A stretch of DNA of 64,000 bases, from positions 38,549,590 to 38,613,589 of the forward strand of contig JASEVX010000005.1 in assembly GCA_031761405.1 (NCBI GenBank). The letters run 5' to 3'. The translations under genes were made by a program, and so were the position numbers. The stretch's first letter is position 1; the number at the start of each line of letters is the position of its first letter. The notes beneath the pieces are model-generated. The model made no database searches. It saw only the letters and a list, made by a program, of their open reading frames with translations, and was not told the DNA's origin. This document shows positions 1 through 10,221 of this stretch, piece after piece. Source of the DNA: Serripes groenlandicus. Taxonomy: Eukaryota; Mollusca; Bivalvia; Cardiida; Cardiidae.

Positions 1-235
1 TAATGTCTTGATGATTTCTAGGCCAAGGCCATTTGTCAGTATAAATGTCTTGATGATTTCTAGGCCAAGGCCATATGTCAGTATAAATGTCTTGATGATT
101 TCTAGGCCAAGGCCATTTGTCAGTATAAATGTCTCGATAATTTCTAGGCCAAGGCCATATGTCAGTATAAATGTCTTGATGATTTCTAGGCCAAGGCCAT
201 TTGTCAGTATAAATGTCTCGATGAAATCTAGCTAA
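1..235. repeat. 42-bp minisatellite with 84-bp higher-order alternation
   Basis: Five to six tandem copies of a 42-bp unit (core TTTCTAGGCCAAGGCCAT, then TTTGTCAGTATAAATGTC). Successive units alternate between CATTTGTC and CATATGTC, so the true period is 84 bp. Because 42 is a multiple of 3, all copies read through in one frame and give a false 14-residue protein repeat. No start context, splice signal or family similarity supports coding. Confidence 0.85.
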
Positions 236-638
236 ATTTGAATATAGGTCATGTACGATAAAAAACTAGGTCAATAGGCCAAACTTGAAAAATATCTTGA
301 CACACTAGGAAACGCTTTTTTTGCTTCAGCAATTTGAAACTTTTTCAAAATGTTTTTCTTGATGATAGCTAGGCCAAGTTTGAATATGGGCCATGTCTGG
401 ACAAAAAACTATTTCACAAGGCCAAATTGAAGGAAAATATTATTTTGACTATGGAAACTGCATTTTTAACTTGAGCATGTTGAAGTTTTGTCAGAATAAT
501 TTTCTTGGTCAGAATGATTGTCTTGATGATCGAATATGGGCCATGTATGGTCAAAAACGGTCATAAGGCCAAATTGAAGGAAAATCTGTTCACACTCTGG
601 AAGCTGTATTTCAAATTTGAGCATGTTGAAACTTTGTC

Positions 639-841
639 TTAACCCTTTCCCTCATATGACAATTCTGCAGCAGACGACTTTGAACATATTTTGTCAAAAA
701 ATAGAAAATCTCTATAATTGAATGGCTACCTATGACTAAAAGTGGAAAACATTGTGTCAAAAGGAGAAATTGCATGTTTTATGCAATTTCTTCTTTTGTC
801 ATAATGTTTTCAGAAAGCGTCTATATGAGGGAAAGGGTTAA
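639..841. mobile_element. TTAA MITE, CCCTTTCCCTCATA subfamily (A)
   Basis: Flanked by TTAA on both sides. Tips are CCCTTTCCCTCATATG and CTATATGAGGGAAAGGG, followed inward by CTGCAGCAGACG on the left. The centre is a GCAATTTC-type palindrome. It is about 25 bp shorter than the usual copy because the inner right arm is reduced. It sits inside the helentron-like element at 1-1181. Confidence 0.85.
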
Positions 842-1315
842 ATAGTGTTTGTTTTATATCAATGCTTGATTTGAATATGAGTGATGTCTGGTCAAAAACT
901 AGGTCACTAGGCCAAATTGAAGGAAATATAGTGTACACTCTGGAAGCAGTATTTTGAAATTTAGCATGTAGACATTTTGTCAGAATGATTGTCTTGGTGA
1001 TATCCAGGCCAAGTTTGAATATGGGTCAGGTCGGGTCAAAAATAGGGTCACTACGTGACTAGGCCATATTAAATCTCACGAGTGTTTGTTTACCTGATCG
1101 CAAATTGAGTTATTGTCATTGACTTTGCGGTTGACTTAACTCAGTTGAGCGATTCCAGGGCCACTATGGCCCTCTTGTTGTATTTAGTATATTGCTACTG
1201 GTTTATTAAAAAACATGCACCAAAAAATCTATAGATTATGCAGTACATCAAGAGCATTCTACGAAAAAGTTGGCTGACAAAGTATCATAAAGAAATTGTT
1301 TATTTTTGTTTGCAG

Positions 1316-1455
1316 ATGGAAAATTTTGTCCGAACTGTGGTAAACGAATATTTCACGACAAATGGAAAATTTCTCCGGAACTAGCTGAAGCCAGATGGGC
1401 TCATAAACAGGCACGACTAAGAGAATTAGATGAGGTGTCAGATTTTATGAAATGA
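1316..1455 (+). CDS. Terminal coding exon of an unrecognised zinc-ribbon protein
   Basis: A good acceptor (TTTTTGTTTGCAG) precedes 1316. The exon is entered with two bases completing a codon from the previous exon (xAT, probably Asp), and the only open frame then reads GKFCPNCGKRIF and on to a TGA at 1453-1455. It encodes about 46 residues: a CxxC half zinc ribbon (FCPNCGK), a lysine-rich segment and a charged helix-forming end (ARLRELDEVSDFMK). The pairing cysteines would be in an upstream exon outside the window, since 1-1181 is repeat. AATAAG near 1510 is a possible weak poly(A) signal. I do not recognise the family and assign no function. Confidence 0.65.
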
Positions 1456-1547
1456 TGAAGGATTGTTTTAGATTTTACTTAGAATTATTTATACATGTAT
1501 ATACAAATTTGATACAGCCAATAAGAGAATATCCAAACTAAAAAGAG

Positions 1548-1751
1548 TTTTCTGACACTCCTACAACAGATGATTTTTGAAAACAATGACAAAAGGACAA
1601 GTTCCTCATATTGAGCAATTTCTTCTTTGGCATAAATGTTTTCAACTTAATTTTAATTATTATTCTTTCATATATAGAGAATTTCCATAGTTTGTGCTAA
1701 ATGCTTTCAAAGTCCTCTGTTGTCGATTTGTTGTATGAAGGAAAGAGTTAA
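1548..1751. mobile_element. Degraded TTAA MITE, CCCACATACAAC subfamily (B)
   Basis: The right end TTGTATGAAGGAAAGAGTTAA is clear and the interior keeps TGACAAAAGGACAAG...GAGCAATTTCTTC and TCGATTTGTTG. The left tip is eroded. It lies just downstream of the zinc-ribbon exon, in the presumed 3' UTR or 3' flank. Confidence 0.6.
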
Positions 1752-2039
1752 TATATTTTCTAGAACAAAAATGTATACCCAATATCAGATGTTTGGCATA
1801 TCTTAATTGATAAGAGTTGCACATCTTTAATGATAAAATCTTTTTCCAAAGTCTTCTGCTGCAGACTCTTCAAAAGTCTTTAATATAATGGGTGGAATGA
1901 AAATACAGATTCCTGTCAAGCTGACATTATGTTGTAAAAGTGTAATTATGGTTTATGGAATCATTACACCCTTCCTCACACACAACAAATCCTCAGCAGA
2001 TGACTATGAAAGTTTCTGGGCAAAAACAAATGAGACTAT

Positions 2040-2325
2040 AATTATTATACCCCCTTCGAAGAAGAGGAGGTATATAGGAGTCACTGTGTCGGGCTGTCGG
2101 TCGGTCAGAAGCTATATTTTGTCCGGCCTATTTCTTATAAACCACAGGGTAGAATTCAATAAAAGTTTACATGAAGCTTCTATACCAAGAGGAGATGTGC
2201 CTACCCTAAAGGTCTTACAATTGCATGTTACTTTACAGAGTTATGGCCCTTTTACTTATTAAGTTATGGTGTAGGTCAAGGTGCTGTTTTGGGGGTATTT
2301 ATCATCGTCGGTGATAGTTCTAGTT
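2040..2325 (+). mobile_element. Short helentron-like element, ATACCCCC family
   Basis: The 5' tip TTATACCCCC is answered by the subterminal inverse GGGGGTAT at about 2291. The 3' hairpin TATCATCGTCGGTGATA follows, then the end TTCTAGTT. A GTCGGTCGGTCAG microsatellite module lies near the 5' end (2095-2110). There is no tandem core, so this is the minimal form of the plan; relatives are at 18499-18811 and 43859-44485. Confidence 0.6.
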
Positions 2326-2407
2326 ATTTCTTGCTCGTCCTGAGCAATTTGTCCTTTTGGCACACAATCTACACAAAACACATTTTGCTAGCAGAACTGA
2401 GGTAATA

Positions 2408-2634
2408 TTACCCTTTCCAACATAAAACAAATCTTTTCAGCAGATGACTTTGAAAGAATCGGGGTATAACTTTGGAAAAACTTGCAAAGTGAAAGAATAA
2501 TCATTGGATGGAGTTAAAAACATCAAGGCAAAAGGAGTTATCGCTCATTATGAGCACTATCTACCTTTGTCAGAATGTTCTCAGAAGCCTTCTGCTACAG
2601 ATGCGTTGAAATTTGTCTGCAAGTGGGAAAACAT
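2408..2634. mobile_element. Degraded TTAA MITE (B)
   Basis: The left end reads ATTACCCTTTCCAACATAAAAC with CAGCAGATGACTTTGAAA next. The centre is a GCTCATTATGAGC-type palindrome and the right arm ends GCAAGTGGGAAAAC. Target-site TTAA is mutated on both sides. Confidence 0.55.
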
Positions 2635-2733
2635 TTATACATAATGTAAACATTTACCTGTATCAGGTTTTTTTAGTTGACTGCTTTTAAAACATCCATG
2701 AATGTGAATGAATATTTATGTGTATTGCTGTTT

Positions 2734-2964
2734 TTAACCCTTTTCCACATACAACAAATCTACTGCAGACATCTTTGAAAACATCTAGAAAAAATTATGG
2801 AAAATCTCTGAGAATGAGAGTATAATTTCTGAAAAGAGTTGGAAACATTGTGGCATAAAGAGAAATTGCTTGTTTTGAGCAATTTCTCCTTTTGTCACAA
2901 ATGTTTTCAAAATTTGTCGGCTGTAGAGGCATCAGAAAGTGCATATATGTGGGAAAGGGTGCAA
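2734..2964. mobile_element. TTAA MITE (B)
   Basis: TTAACCCTTTTCCACATACA at the left, GCATATATGTGGGAAAGGGT at the right, with a palindromic GAAATTGCTTGTTTTGAGCAATTTC-like centre. The left TTAA is intact and the right one is eroded. Confidence 0.75.
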
Positions 2965-3188
2965 TATCTCATTTTCGAACAATGTTTGTTTGCAGCAGCG
3001 TCGTCACATGTTATTTTATAGATTTTGGAAGGCTTAAGTTGACAATAATGAACTGTGCCTTAGGAAACCAAACCGCATTGTAGTAGTCATCATACATGTA
3101 TATAAAGTCTCTACATTCTGCTTATACATTCATGTAATCTGATCCTAGTGTACAGTGTTCTTTTATTCATGAATTTTTTAAAATGTTC

Positions 3189-3420
3189 TTTAACCCATTA
3201 CTTCACATGGCTTTTCAGAGGTCGTCTGCTTTACAATCATCAGACGAACAATTTCAACAATCTAGAAAACTGAAAGAACTTTATTGATAAAAGAGTTGAA
3301 AATATTGAAATAAAAGGTGAAATTGCTCTTATCGAGCAATTTCACCTTTTATTGCAATGTTTTCAAAAGTCGTCTGCAACAGCAGGCGTCAAATGTCGTC
3401 TGTGTGAAGTAATGGGTTAA
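3189..3420. mobile_element. TTAA MITE, third subfamily (CCCATTACTTCACA tips)
   Basis: Flanked by perfect TTAA; tips TTAACCCATTACTTCACA and TGTGAAGTAATGGGTTAA are perfect inverse copies. Inside are CGTCTGC arms and an almost perfect central palindrome around GAAATTGCTCTTATCGAGCAATTTC. The core is the same as in subfamilies A and B with changed tips. It shares its right TTAA with the next element. Confidence 0.85.
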
Positions 3421-3597
3421 CTCTTTCCCACATAAAGATGCTATTCTGTCGCCTCTGCAGCAGACGACTTTTGAAAACACTGTGACGAAAGAAAATTACT
3501 CCTTTTGCCACAATGTTTTTAACTCTATTCAATGATTATTATATACTTTCTTTCAAAGTCGTCTGCTTCAGATTTGTTGTATGTGGGAAAGGATTAA
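3417..3597. mobile_element. TTAA MITE (B), abutting the previous copy
   Basis: Left tip TTAACTCTTTCCCACATAAA begins in the TTAA that ends the preceding MITE. Right tip GTATGTGGGAAAGGATTAA. It has CTGCAGCAGACGAC on the left and CGTCTGCTTCAG on the right. The palindromic centre is reduced. Confidence 0.8.
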
Positions 3598-3951
3598 ACT
3601 AATGGGCAAACAGTACAGAGATAAATCAAACTATATAGATGTGCAGTTTTGTTTGATCGACAATGGTCACAAATGCCCTTAGGTTGGTTCTTTTGAAGTG
3701 ATGCGTATTTATTGTTTAACCTCTTTATGTCACCAGCTTACAATTATTTGCGAAGTTCTGAAGATTCCCTAAAATATATTGTATGTTTTTAAACTTACCT
3801 GCAACAGACAGAAAACAAAAACATCGTGGGAAAAGAATATATTGATTTGTTTCATTAGTGCATTAGTATTTGATGTAATAGACTTTTTGCCTGTTCATAA
3901 TATGGGCCTTATGAACTCAATTATGATTCAAATTATTGTAACCTCATTTTT

Positions 3952-4013
3952 AGCTCGACTATTCGAAGAATAATGAGGACTTTACTACCTCTCCGGTTAC
4001 GGTGTCCGGTTAA
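3952..4013 (+). repeat. 5' fragment of the AGCTCGACTATTCGAAGAA helentron-like family
   Basis: TTTTTAGCTCGACTATTCGA followed by AGAATAATGAGGACTTTACT resembles the start of the element at 39328-40640. Only the first 60 bp or so are kept. A second fragment of the same kind lies at 6828-6905. Confidence 0.55.
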
Positions 4014-4155
4014 AGTTTTAGTGCAAGTTGGCATTTTCTTTCATAAGTTCTTGTGCTAGGGTTTTAATATTTGGAATATAGTTATATCTACTACCTTTCT
4101 CTTTGTGGTTTAAGTTTAAAGGCAAGTTGACATTTTCATTTATTTTTTCACTTTT

Positions 4156-4481
4156 TAGCTCACCTGAGCACAAAGAGCTCAAGGTGAGTTATTATGCTCG
4201 CCCTATGTCTGGCGTGCATCATGCGTCCGTCAACATCTTCTCCTCAGTAACCAGTGTGTCAATTGTGCCTTTTATGGTTATATTAAAAAACTTTAAAAAT
4301 CCTCTTCTCACAAAATATCTGGCCAATTTCCAAATAATTTTGCTAAAATGTTACTTTGGTGACCCTCTACAAGATTACTTCTAGGCATGTTGGGTGGTAA
4401 AATAAAGATACTGTGGTAGGCATCCCAATCACATTGCATAAAACAGGTGAGCAATCCAGGGCCATCATGGCCCTCTTGTTT
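4156..4481 (+). mobile_element. Helentron-like element, AGCTCACCTGAGC family, without a long array
   Basis: Starts TTTTTAGCTCACCTGAGCAC with the 5' hairpin AGCTCACCTGAGC...GCTCAAGGTGAG and a short CGTGCATCATGCGTCCGTC module. It ends AACAGGTGAGCAATCCAGG, the hairpin GGGCCATCATGGCCC and CTCTTGTTT. CAGGTGAGC is the inverse of the 5' tip. At 326 bp it is close to a single-unit element. Confidence 0.7.
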
Positions 4482-4733
4482 CAATAAGTTCTTGTGCTAG
4501 GGCTTTCATATTTGGAATATAATTACATCTAATTCCTTTCTTCACATTGTATGCTAAAGATGCTGAGTGTGACCTTTTTTGGGTAAAAAACATGATTTTT
4601 GGGGATTTTGAGAATTTGAGATAAATTCATAATATTTTGTTACATTAATTTCTAATTATGATCACTCTTTTATCAAATATAGTTTTTCAACATATCAAAC
4701 GGGTTTTAGAGTCAAACATTTGGAAAACCTTTT

Positions 4734-6790
4734 TTAGATCACCTAGAGCCGAAGGCTCAAGGTGAGCTATTCTGATCACTTTTTGTCCGTCGTCCGTCCG
4801 TCCGTCCGTCGTTAACTTTTAGCTTTAAACATCATCTCCTCCCAAACTCCAAGGACAATTTCCGTGAAACATCACAGGACTGTTCCTCTGGTTGGCCTCT
4901 TTCAAAGTTGTTCAAAGATTTAAATTCCATTGAGAACTTTGGTTGCTGCGGCATCAAAAAGGGGGCAAAATGTCCGAACTTTAAAAATCTTCTCCTCCGA
5001 ATCTGCCTGTCAGATTCAAATATAATTTGGTAGAAATGTTCCTTGGGTGACCCTCTATAAAAATTGTTCAAGCCATACTGATTGGTCAAAAAACATGGCA
5101 GTCAGGCGGCATCAGAAAAGGGGCAAAATTTGAAAATTTGAAAATTCCATTTTTATGAAAGTGCTTGTCTGATTTTAAGAAAATATAATACGAATCTTAC
5201 TTTAATGATCCTCTATTTAATTTGTTTAAGCCGTTTTGATGGGTAACACAATCATAGCAACCAGGCGTCATCACAAAAGGGGTAAATTGAACTTTTAGCT
5301 ACAAATGACAACCAACTCCTACCATTCCAATAGACCAATTTCCACAAAACATCACAGGAATGTTCCTTCGGTGGTCCTCTTTCAAATTTGTTCAAAGAAT
5401 AAAATTCCATTGAGAACTTTGGTTGCTGCGGCATCAGAAAGGGGACAAAATGTCCAAACTTTAAAAATCTTCTCCTCCGAATCTGCCTGTCAGATTCAAA
5501 TATAATTTGGTAGAAATGTTCCTTGGGTGACCCTCTATGAAAATTGTTCAAGCCATACTGATTAATCGAAAAACATGGCAGTCAGGCGGCATCAGAAAAG
5601 GGGCAAAATGACAAAATTTGAAAATTCCATTTTTATGAAAGTGTTTGTCTGATTTTAAGAAAATATAAAACGAATTTTACTTTAATGATCCTCTATTTAA
5701 TTTGTTAAAGCCGTTTTGATTGGTTACACAATCATAGCAACCAGGCGTCATCACAAAAGGGGTAAATTGAACTTTTAGCTACAAATGACAACCAACACCT
5801 GCCATTCCAATAGACCAATTACTACAAAACATCACAGGAATGATCCTTTTGTGGTCCTCTTTCAAAATTGTTCAAAGATTAAAATTCAAATGAGAACTTT
5901 GGTTGCTGCGGCATCAGAAAGGTGACAAAATGTCCAAACTTTAAAAATCTTCTCCTCCGAATCTGCCTGTCAGCTTCAAATATAATTTGGTAGAAATGTT
6001 CCTTGGGTGACCCTCTATAAAAATTGTTCAAGCCATACTGATTGGTCGAAAAACATGGCAATCAGGCGGCATCAGAAAAGGGGCAAAATGACAAAATTTG
6101 AAAATTCCATTTTTATGAAAGTGTTTGTCTTATTTTAAGAAAATATAATACGAATCTTACTGTAATGATCCTCTATTTAATTTGTTTAAGCCGTTTTGAT
6201 TGGTTACGCAATCATATCAACCAGGTGTCATCACAAAAAGGGTAAATTGAACTTTTAGCTACAAGTGACATCCAACTCCTACCATTCCAATAGACCAATT
6301 TCCACAAAACATCACAAGAATGTTCCTTTGGTGGTCCTCTTTCAAAATTGTTCAAAGATTTAAATTCCATTGAGAACTTTGGATGCTGCGGCATCAGAGA
6401 GTGAGAAAAAATACCCAAATTTTAAAATCCTTTTCCTCCATAATCTACTTGTGTGATTGCAAGATAATTCGGTAGAAATGTTTCTTTAGTGACCCTCTAA
6501 ATAAACTGTTGAAGCCATATTGATTTGGTTGAAAAACAGCGCAGCAAGGCGGCATCAGGAAAGGTGCAAAATTACAAAAACTTTATAATTCCATTCTTAT
6601 TAAAGTTCTTGTTAGATTTCAAGATATAAATGGCCTTTACTGATAAGCTGTTTCTTGAGAAGTGTCCACTCCTTTCAGTTTCATTTGCACTCCCTGATAA
6701 AATTTTCCAGATATTTGCAGTTAAATATTTGCTACTAATTTACTATCAATTAGGTGATCGATTTAGGGCCATCTTGGCCCTCTTGTTTAA
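4734..6790 (+). mobile_element. Helentron-like element with a 480-bp higher-order array
   Basis: Starts TTAGATCACCTAGAGCCGAA...CTCAAGGTGAGC with a pure (GTCC)n module at 4789-4812, and ends GGTGATCGATTTAGGGCCATCTTGGCCCTCTTGTTT. In between, the phrase AACTTTTAGCTACAA recurs at 5291, 5771 and 6251, a period of 480 bp, each block consisting of three diverged units of about 160 bp. Both strands show chance open frames of 60-100 codons that repeat with the array and have no independent support. Confidence 0.75.
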
Positions 6791-6827
6791 GGTTTCTAAC
6801 ATTTGTGTTTAGCTCAACATTAAAGTT

Positions 6828-6905
6828 TTGTTTTTAGCTCAACTATTCAAAGAATAATGAGGGCTTTACTACTCGCCCTGTAAGCGTTGGCGTTGGCATC
6901 CGGTT
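6828..6905 (+). repeat. 5' fragment of the AGCTCGACTATTCGAAGAA helentron-like family
   Basis: TTTTTAGCTCAACTATTCAA, AGAATAATGAGGGCTTTACT and GCGTTGGCGTTGGCATCCGG match the beginning of the element at 39328-40640. No 3' end follows. Confidence 0.55.
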
Positions 6906-7049
6906 ATATTTTTAGGGCAAGTTGGCATTTTCATTGAGTTAGGAAATTTGTTGTGATCTTTACTTACATCTGAATAATGTTTGTTCTTTTCACTTGATGC
7001 TTTGCACAGCTATCTAAAATTTGTGTGCATTTAGATCTTTCAACCATTT

Positions 7050-8312
7050 TTAGCTCACCTGAGCTTTGCTCAAGGTGAGTTATTGTGATCGCCTTTTGTC
7101 CGGCGTCCGTCGTGCGTCGTCCGTCGTGCGTCAACTTCTTCTCCTCAGTAACCAGTGGGTCAATTTGGATGAAACTTCACAGAAAGCATCCTCTCAATGA
7201 CCTCACCAGAATTCCTTCAAATTTTTGGGATCCATGCAAAATTCTGGTTTCCATGTCAACGAAACCGAAAAAACTTCAAAATTCTTCTTCTCCCAAACTG
7301 GTTGGCAGATTTTCAAATAATTTTGTTGAAATGTTCCTTAGATGACCCTCTATCAGATTCCTTCAAGCCATGTTGATTGGTCGAAAAACATGGCCGCCAG
7401 GGGGGGCGGGGCTATTTTGCCTTATATGGCTATAGTGAAAACTTAAAAAATCTTCTTCTCCGAAAGTGTAAGGCCGATTTTCAAATAATTTTGTAGAAAT
7501 GTTCCTTGGGTGACCCTCTATCAGATTCCTTCAAGCCATGTTGATTGGTTGAAAAACATGGCCGCCAGGGGGGGCGGGGCTATTTTGCCTTATATGGCTA
7601 TAGTGCAAACTTAAAAAATCTTCTCCTCCAAAAGTGTCAGGCCGATTTTCAAATTATTTTATAGAAATGTTCCTTGGGTGATCCTCTATCAGATTCCTTC
7701 AAGCCATGTTGATTGGTCAAAAAGCATGGCCGCCAGGGGGCGGGGCTATTTTGCCTTTTATGGCTATAGTGAAAACTTAAAAAATCTTCTCTTCAATAAG
7801 TGTCAGGCCGATTTTCAAATAATTTTGTAGAAATGTTCCTTGGGTGACCCTCTATCAGATTCCTTCAAGCCATGTTGATTGGTCGAAAAACATGGCCGCC
7901 AGGGGGCGGGGCTATTTTGCCTTATAAGGCCAAAGTGAAAACTTAAAAAATCTTCTCCTCCGAAAGTGTCAGGCTGATTTTCAAATAATTTTGTAGAAAT
8001 GTTCCTTGGATGACCCTCTATCAGATTCCTTCAAGCCATGTTGATTGGTCGAAAAACATGGCCGCCAGTGGGCAGGGCTATTTTGCATTATATGACTATA
8101 GTGAAAACTTAAAAAATCTTCTCCTCCAAAAGTGTCTGGCAGATTTCCAAATAATTTTGTAGAAATGTTCCTAGGGTGACCCTCTATCAGATTCCTTCAA
8201 GCCAAGTTGATTGGTCGGAAACTATGACTGCCAGGGGGCGGGGCTTATATAGCTAAAGTTAAAAAAAAAATATCAGGTGAGCGATTCCAGGGCCATCATG
8301 GCCCTCTTGTTA
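7050..8312 (+). mobile_element. Helentron-like element, AGCTCACCTGAGC family, six-unit array
   Basis: The 5' hairpin TTTTTAGCTCACCTGAGCTT...GCTCAAGGTGAG is followed by a CGTCCGTCGTGCGTCGTCC module. The core holds units of 166-168 bp: TTCAAGCCATG recurs at 7362, 7530, 7698, 7864, 8030 and 8196. The end is CAGGTGAGCGATTCCAGGG, the hairpin and CTCTTGTTA. Units contain CATGGCCGCCAGGGGGCGGG, a GC-rich island in an AT-rich background. Confidence 0.8.
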
Positions 8313-8466
8313 TAACGAAGTATACAACTTTTGGAGGTGAGTACCGACATCAATGTTCAATCATTTTTATACAATTGATTTTTTAAATTGTATAAATTTA
8401 AATGTATTTATCTATTCATTTGCTTTTACAGAGCGAAGCGGTTTCATAGAATGTGTGATCAGGTTT

Positions 8467-9650
8467 TTTAGCTCTACTGGCCAAAGGCCAGAAGGGCTTA
8501 TGTCGTGGCGATATGTCCGTCGTGCGTGCGTGCGTGTGTGCGTCCGTCCGTAAACAATTTCTTGTTAACACGATACAGTCTTCACTTTGGATTGTATCTC
8601 AACCAAACTTATACAGTAGTTAGATATCCATTAGAGCTCGGTTCCTTTCGAAAACCAGCCAGATCCGCCCATGCATGACTGGATTATGGCCCTTGAAATG
8701 GTCAAAATTGCTATAAAAGAGCTTGTTAACACGATACAGTCTTCACTTTTGATTGTATCTCAACCAAACTTTTACAGTAGTTAGATATTTATGAGAGCTC
8801 GGTTCCTTTCGAAAACCAGCCAGATCCGCCAATGCATGACTGGATTATGGCCCTTGAAATGGTCAAAATTGCTATAAAAGAGCTTGTTAACACGATACAG
8901 TCTTCACTTTTGATTGTATCTCAACCAAACTTATACAGTAGTTAGATATCCATGAGAGCTCAGTTCCTTTCGAAAACCAGCCAGATCTGCCCATGCATGA
9001 CTGGATTATGGCCCTTGCAATGGTCAAAATTGCTATAAAAGAGCTTGTTTACACGATACAGTCTTCACTTTTGATTGTATCTCAAGCAAACTTATACAGT
9101 AGTTAGATATCCATGAGAGCTCGGTTCCTTTCGAAAACCAGCCAGATCCGCTCACGCATGACTGGATTATGGCCCTTGAAATGGTCAAAATTGCTATAAA
9201 AGAGCTTGTTAACACGATTCAGTCTTCACTTTTGATTGTATCTCAACCAAACTTATACAGTAGTTAGATATCCATGAGAGCTCAGTTCCTTTCGTAAACC
9301 AGCCAGATCCGCCCATGCAAGACTGGATTATGGCCCTTGAAATTGTTCAAATTGCTATAATTGAGCATGTGAACACAATAGAGGCTCTATTTACTATCTG
9401 ATCTTCACCAAACTTAGATAGTAGTTAAATATTGATGAGAGCTTGGTTCCTTTTGAAAACCAGCCAGATCCGCCAAGACTGGATTATGGCCCATGAAATT
9501 GTAAAAATTGCTATAAAATTATACAGCTTGTGAACACAAAAGAGCCTCCTGGCATTTACTATCCGATCTTCACCATACATACATGCTCTGGATTGAAAAT
9601 GACCAAAGAACCATACCAGTAGAGCATAGGCCCTCATGGGCCTCTTGTTT
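8467..9650 (+). mobile_element. Helentron-like element, AGCTCTACTGGCC family
   Basis: Starts TTTTTTAGCTCTACTGGCCA with a GGCCAAAGGCC hairpin, then a CGTCCGTCGTGCGTGCGTGC microsatellite. ACACGATACAGTCTTCAC recurs about every 161 bp (8570, 8731, 8892 and on), giving six to seven units that decay to the right. Ends CCAGTAGAGC (inverse of the 5' tip), the hairpin GGCCCTCATGGGCC and TCTTGTTT. Confidence 0.78.
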
Positions 9651-9938
9651 GTTCATACCCCCATGAAAACGAAAAAAAACGCTCCATTCCTTATATTTTA
9701 ACATTAATATGGCTATTTCAGTGAGTAATAAAACATAATAGTATTTTACAACTTTATTTTCCATAATACAGCACATCGCCAATGTTAAATTATTTTATTC
9801 ATGAGGTTATGAACAAAATATTTCGGCCAATCACAGACAAGCAAAAGTGATGAACACAAAAAAAACTAAAATATTTGCTTTTACATATCGAGTATATATG
9901 ATTTAATTGTACCTAAGTGCAATATAATGGAATAGTAC

Positions 9939-10221
9939 TTAACCCTTTCCCTCATATAGATGCTTTCTGACGCCTCTGCAGCAGACAGCTTTTTGAAAAT
10001 ATAGTGACAAAAGAAGAAATTGCACGTTCTGCAGCAGACGGCTCTTTGAAAACATAGTGACAAAAGAAGAAATTGCACAAAACGTGCAATTTCTCCTTTT
10101 GCCACAATGTTTTCCACTTTTTGTCATAGGTTATCCATTCAATTACAGAGATTTTCTATTTTTTGACAAAATATGTTTAAAGTCGTCTGCTGCATAATTG
10201 TCGTATGAGGGAAAGGGTTAA
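9939..10221. mobile_element. TTAA MITE (A) with an internal duplication
   Basis: Perfect TTAA flanks, tips CCCTTTCCCTCATATAGATG and CGTATGAGGGAAAGGG. The left arm from the CAGCAGAC block through GAAGAAATTGCAC is duplicated in tandem (about 9976-10075), so this copy is about 55 bp longer than its siblings. Left and right arms flank a perfect GCACAAAACGTGC centre. Confidence 0.9.

Larger units (their letters stand above)
1..1181 (+). mobile_element. Helentron-like (HINE/pearl-type) element, 5' end outside window
   Basis: The 3' end is intact: at about 1137-1181 the motif CAGTTGAGCGATTCCAGGGCC leads into a GGGCCACTATGGCCC hairpin and a CTCTTGTT terminus, as in the other elements of this window. 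The body is built of diverged repeats carrying AGGTCACTAGGCCAAATTGAAGG-type blocks (around 265, 410, 550, 905 and 1030). A TTAA MITE (639-841) is inserted in it. The minisatellite at 1-235 belongs to its core. A 5'-truncated relative lies at about 60600-60741. Class assignment is by architecture only. Confidence 0.6.

Noticed and set aside
8..235. 75-residue open frame of 14-residue repeats
   Set aside because: It is the in-frame reading of the 42-bp minisatellite; no start context, splice site or family match.
4832..6418. Several similar minus-strand frames of 60-99 codons
   Set aside because: They recur with the 480-bp array of a helentron-like element and contain its core repeat, not a gene family.
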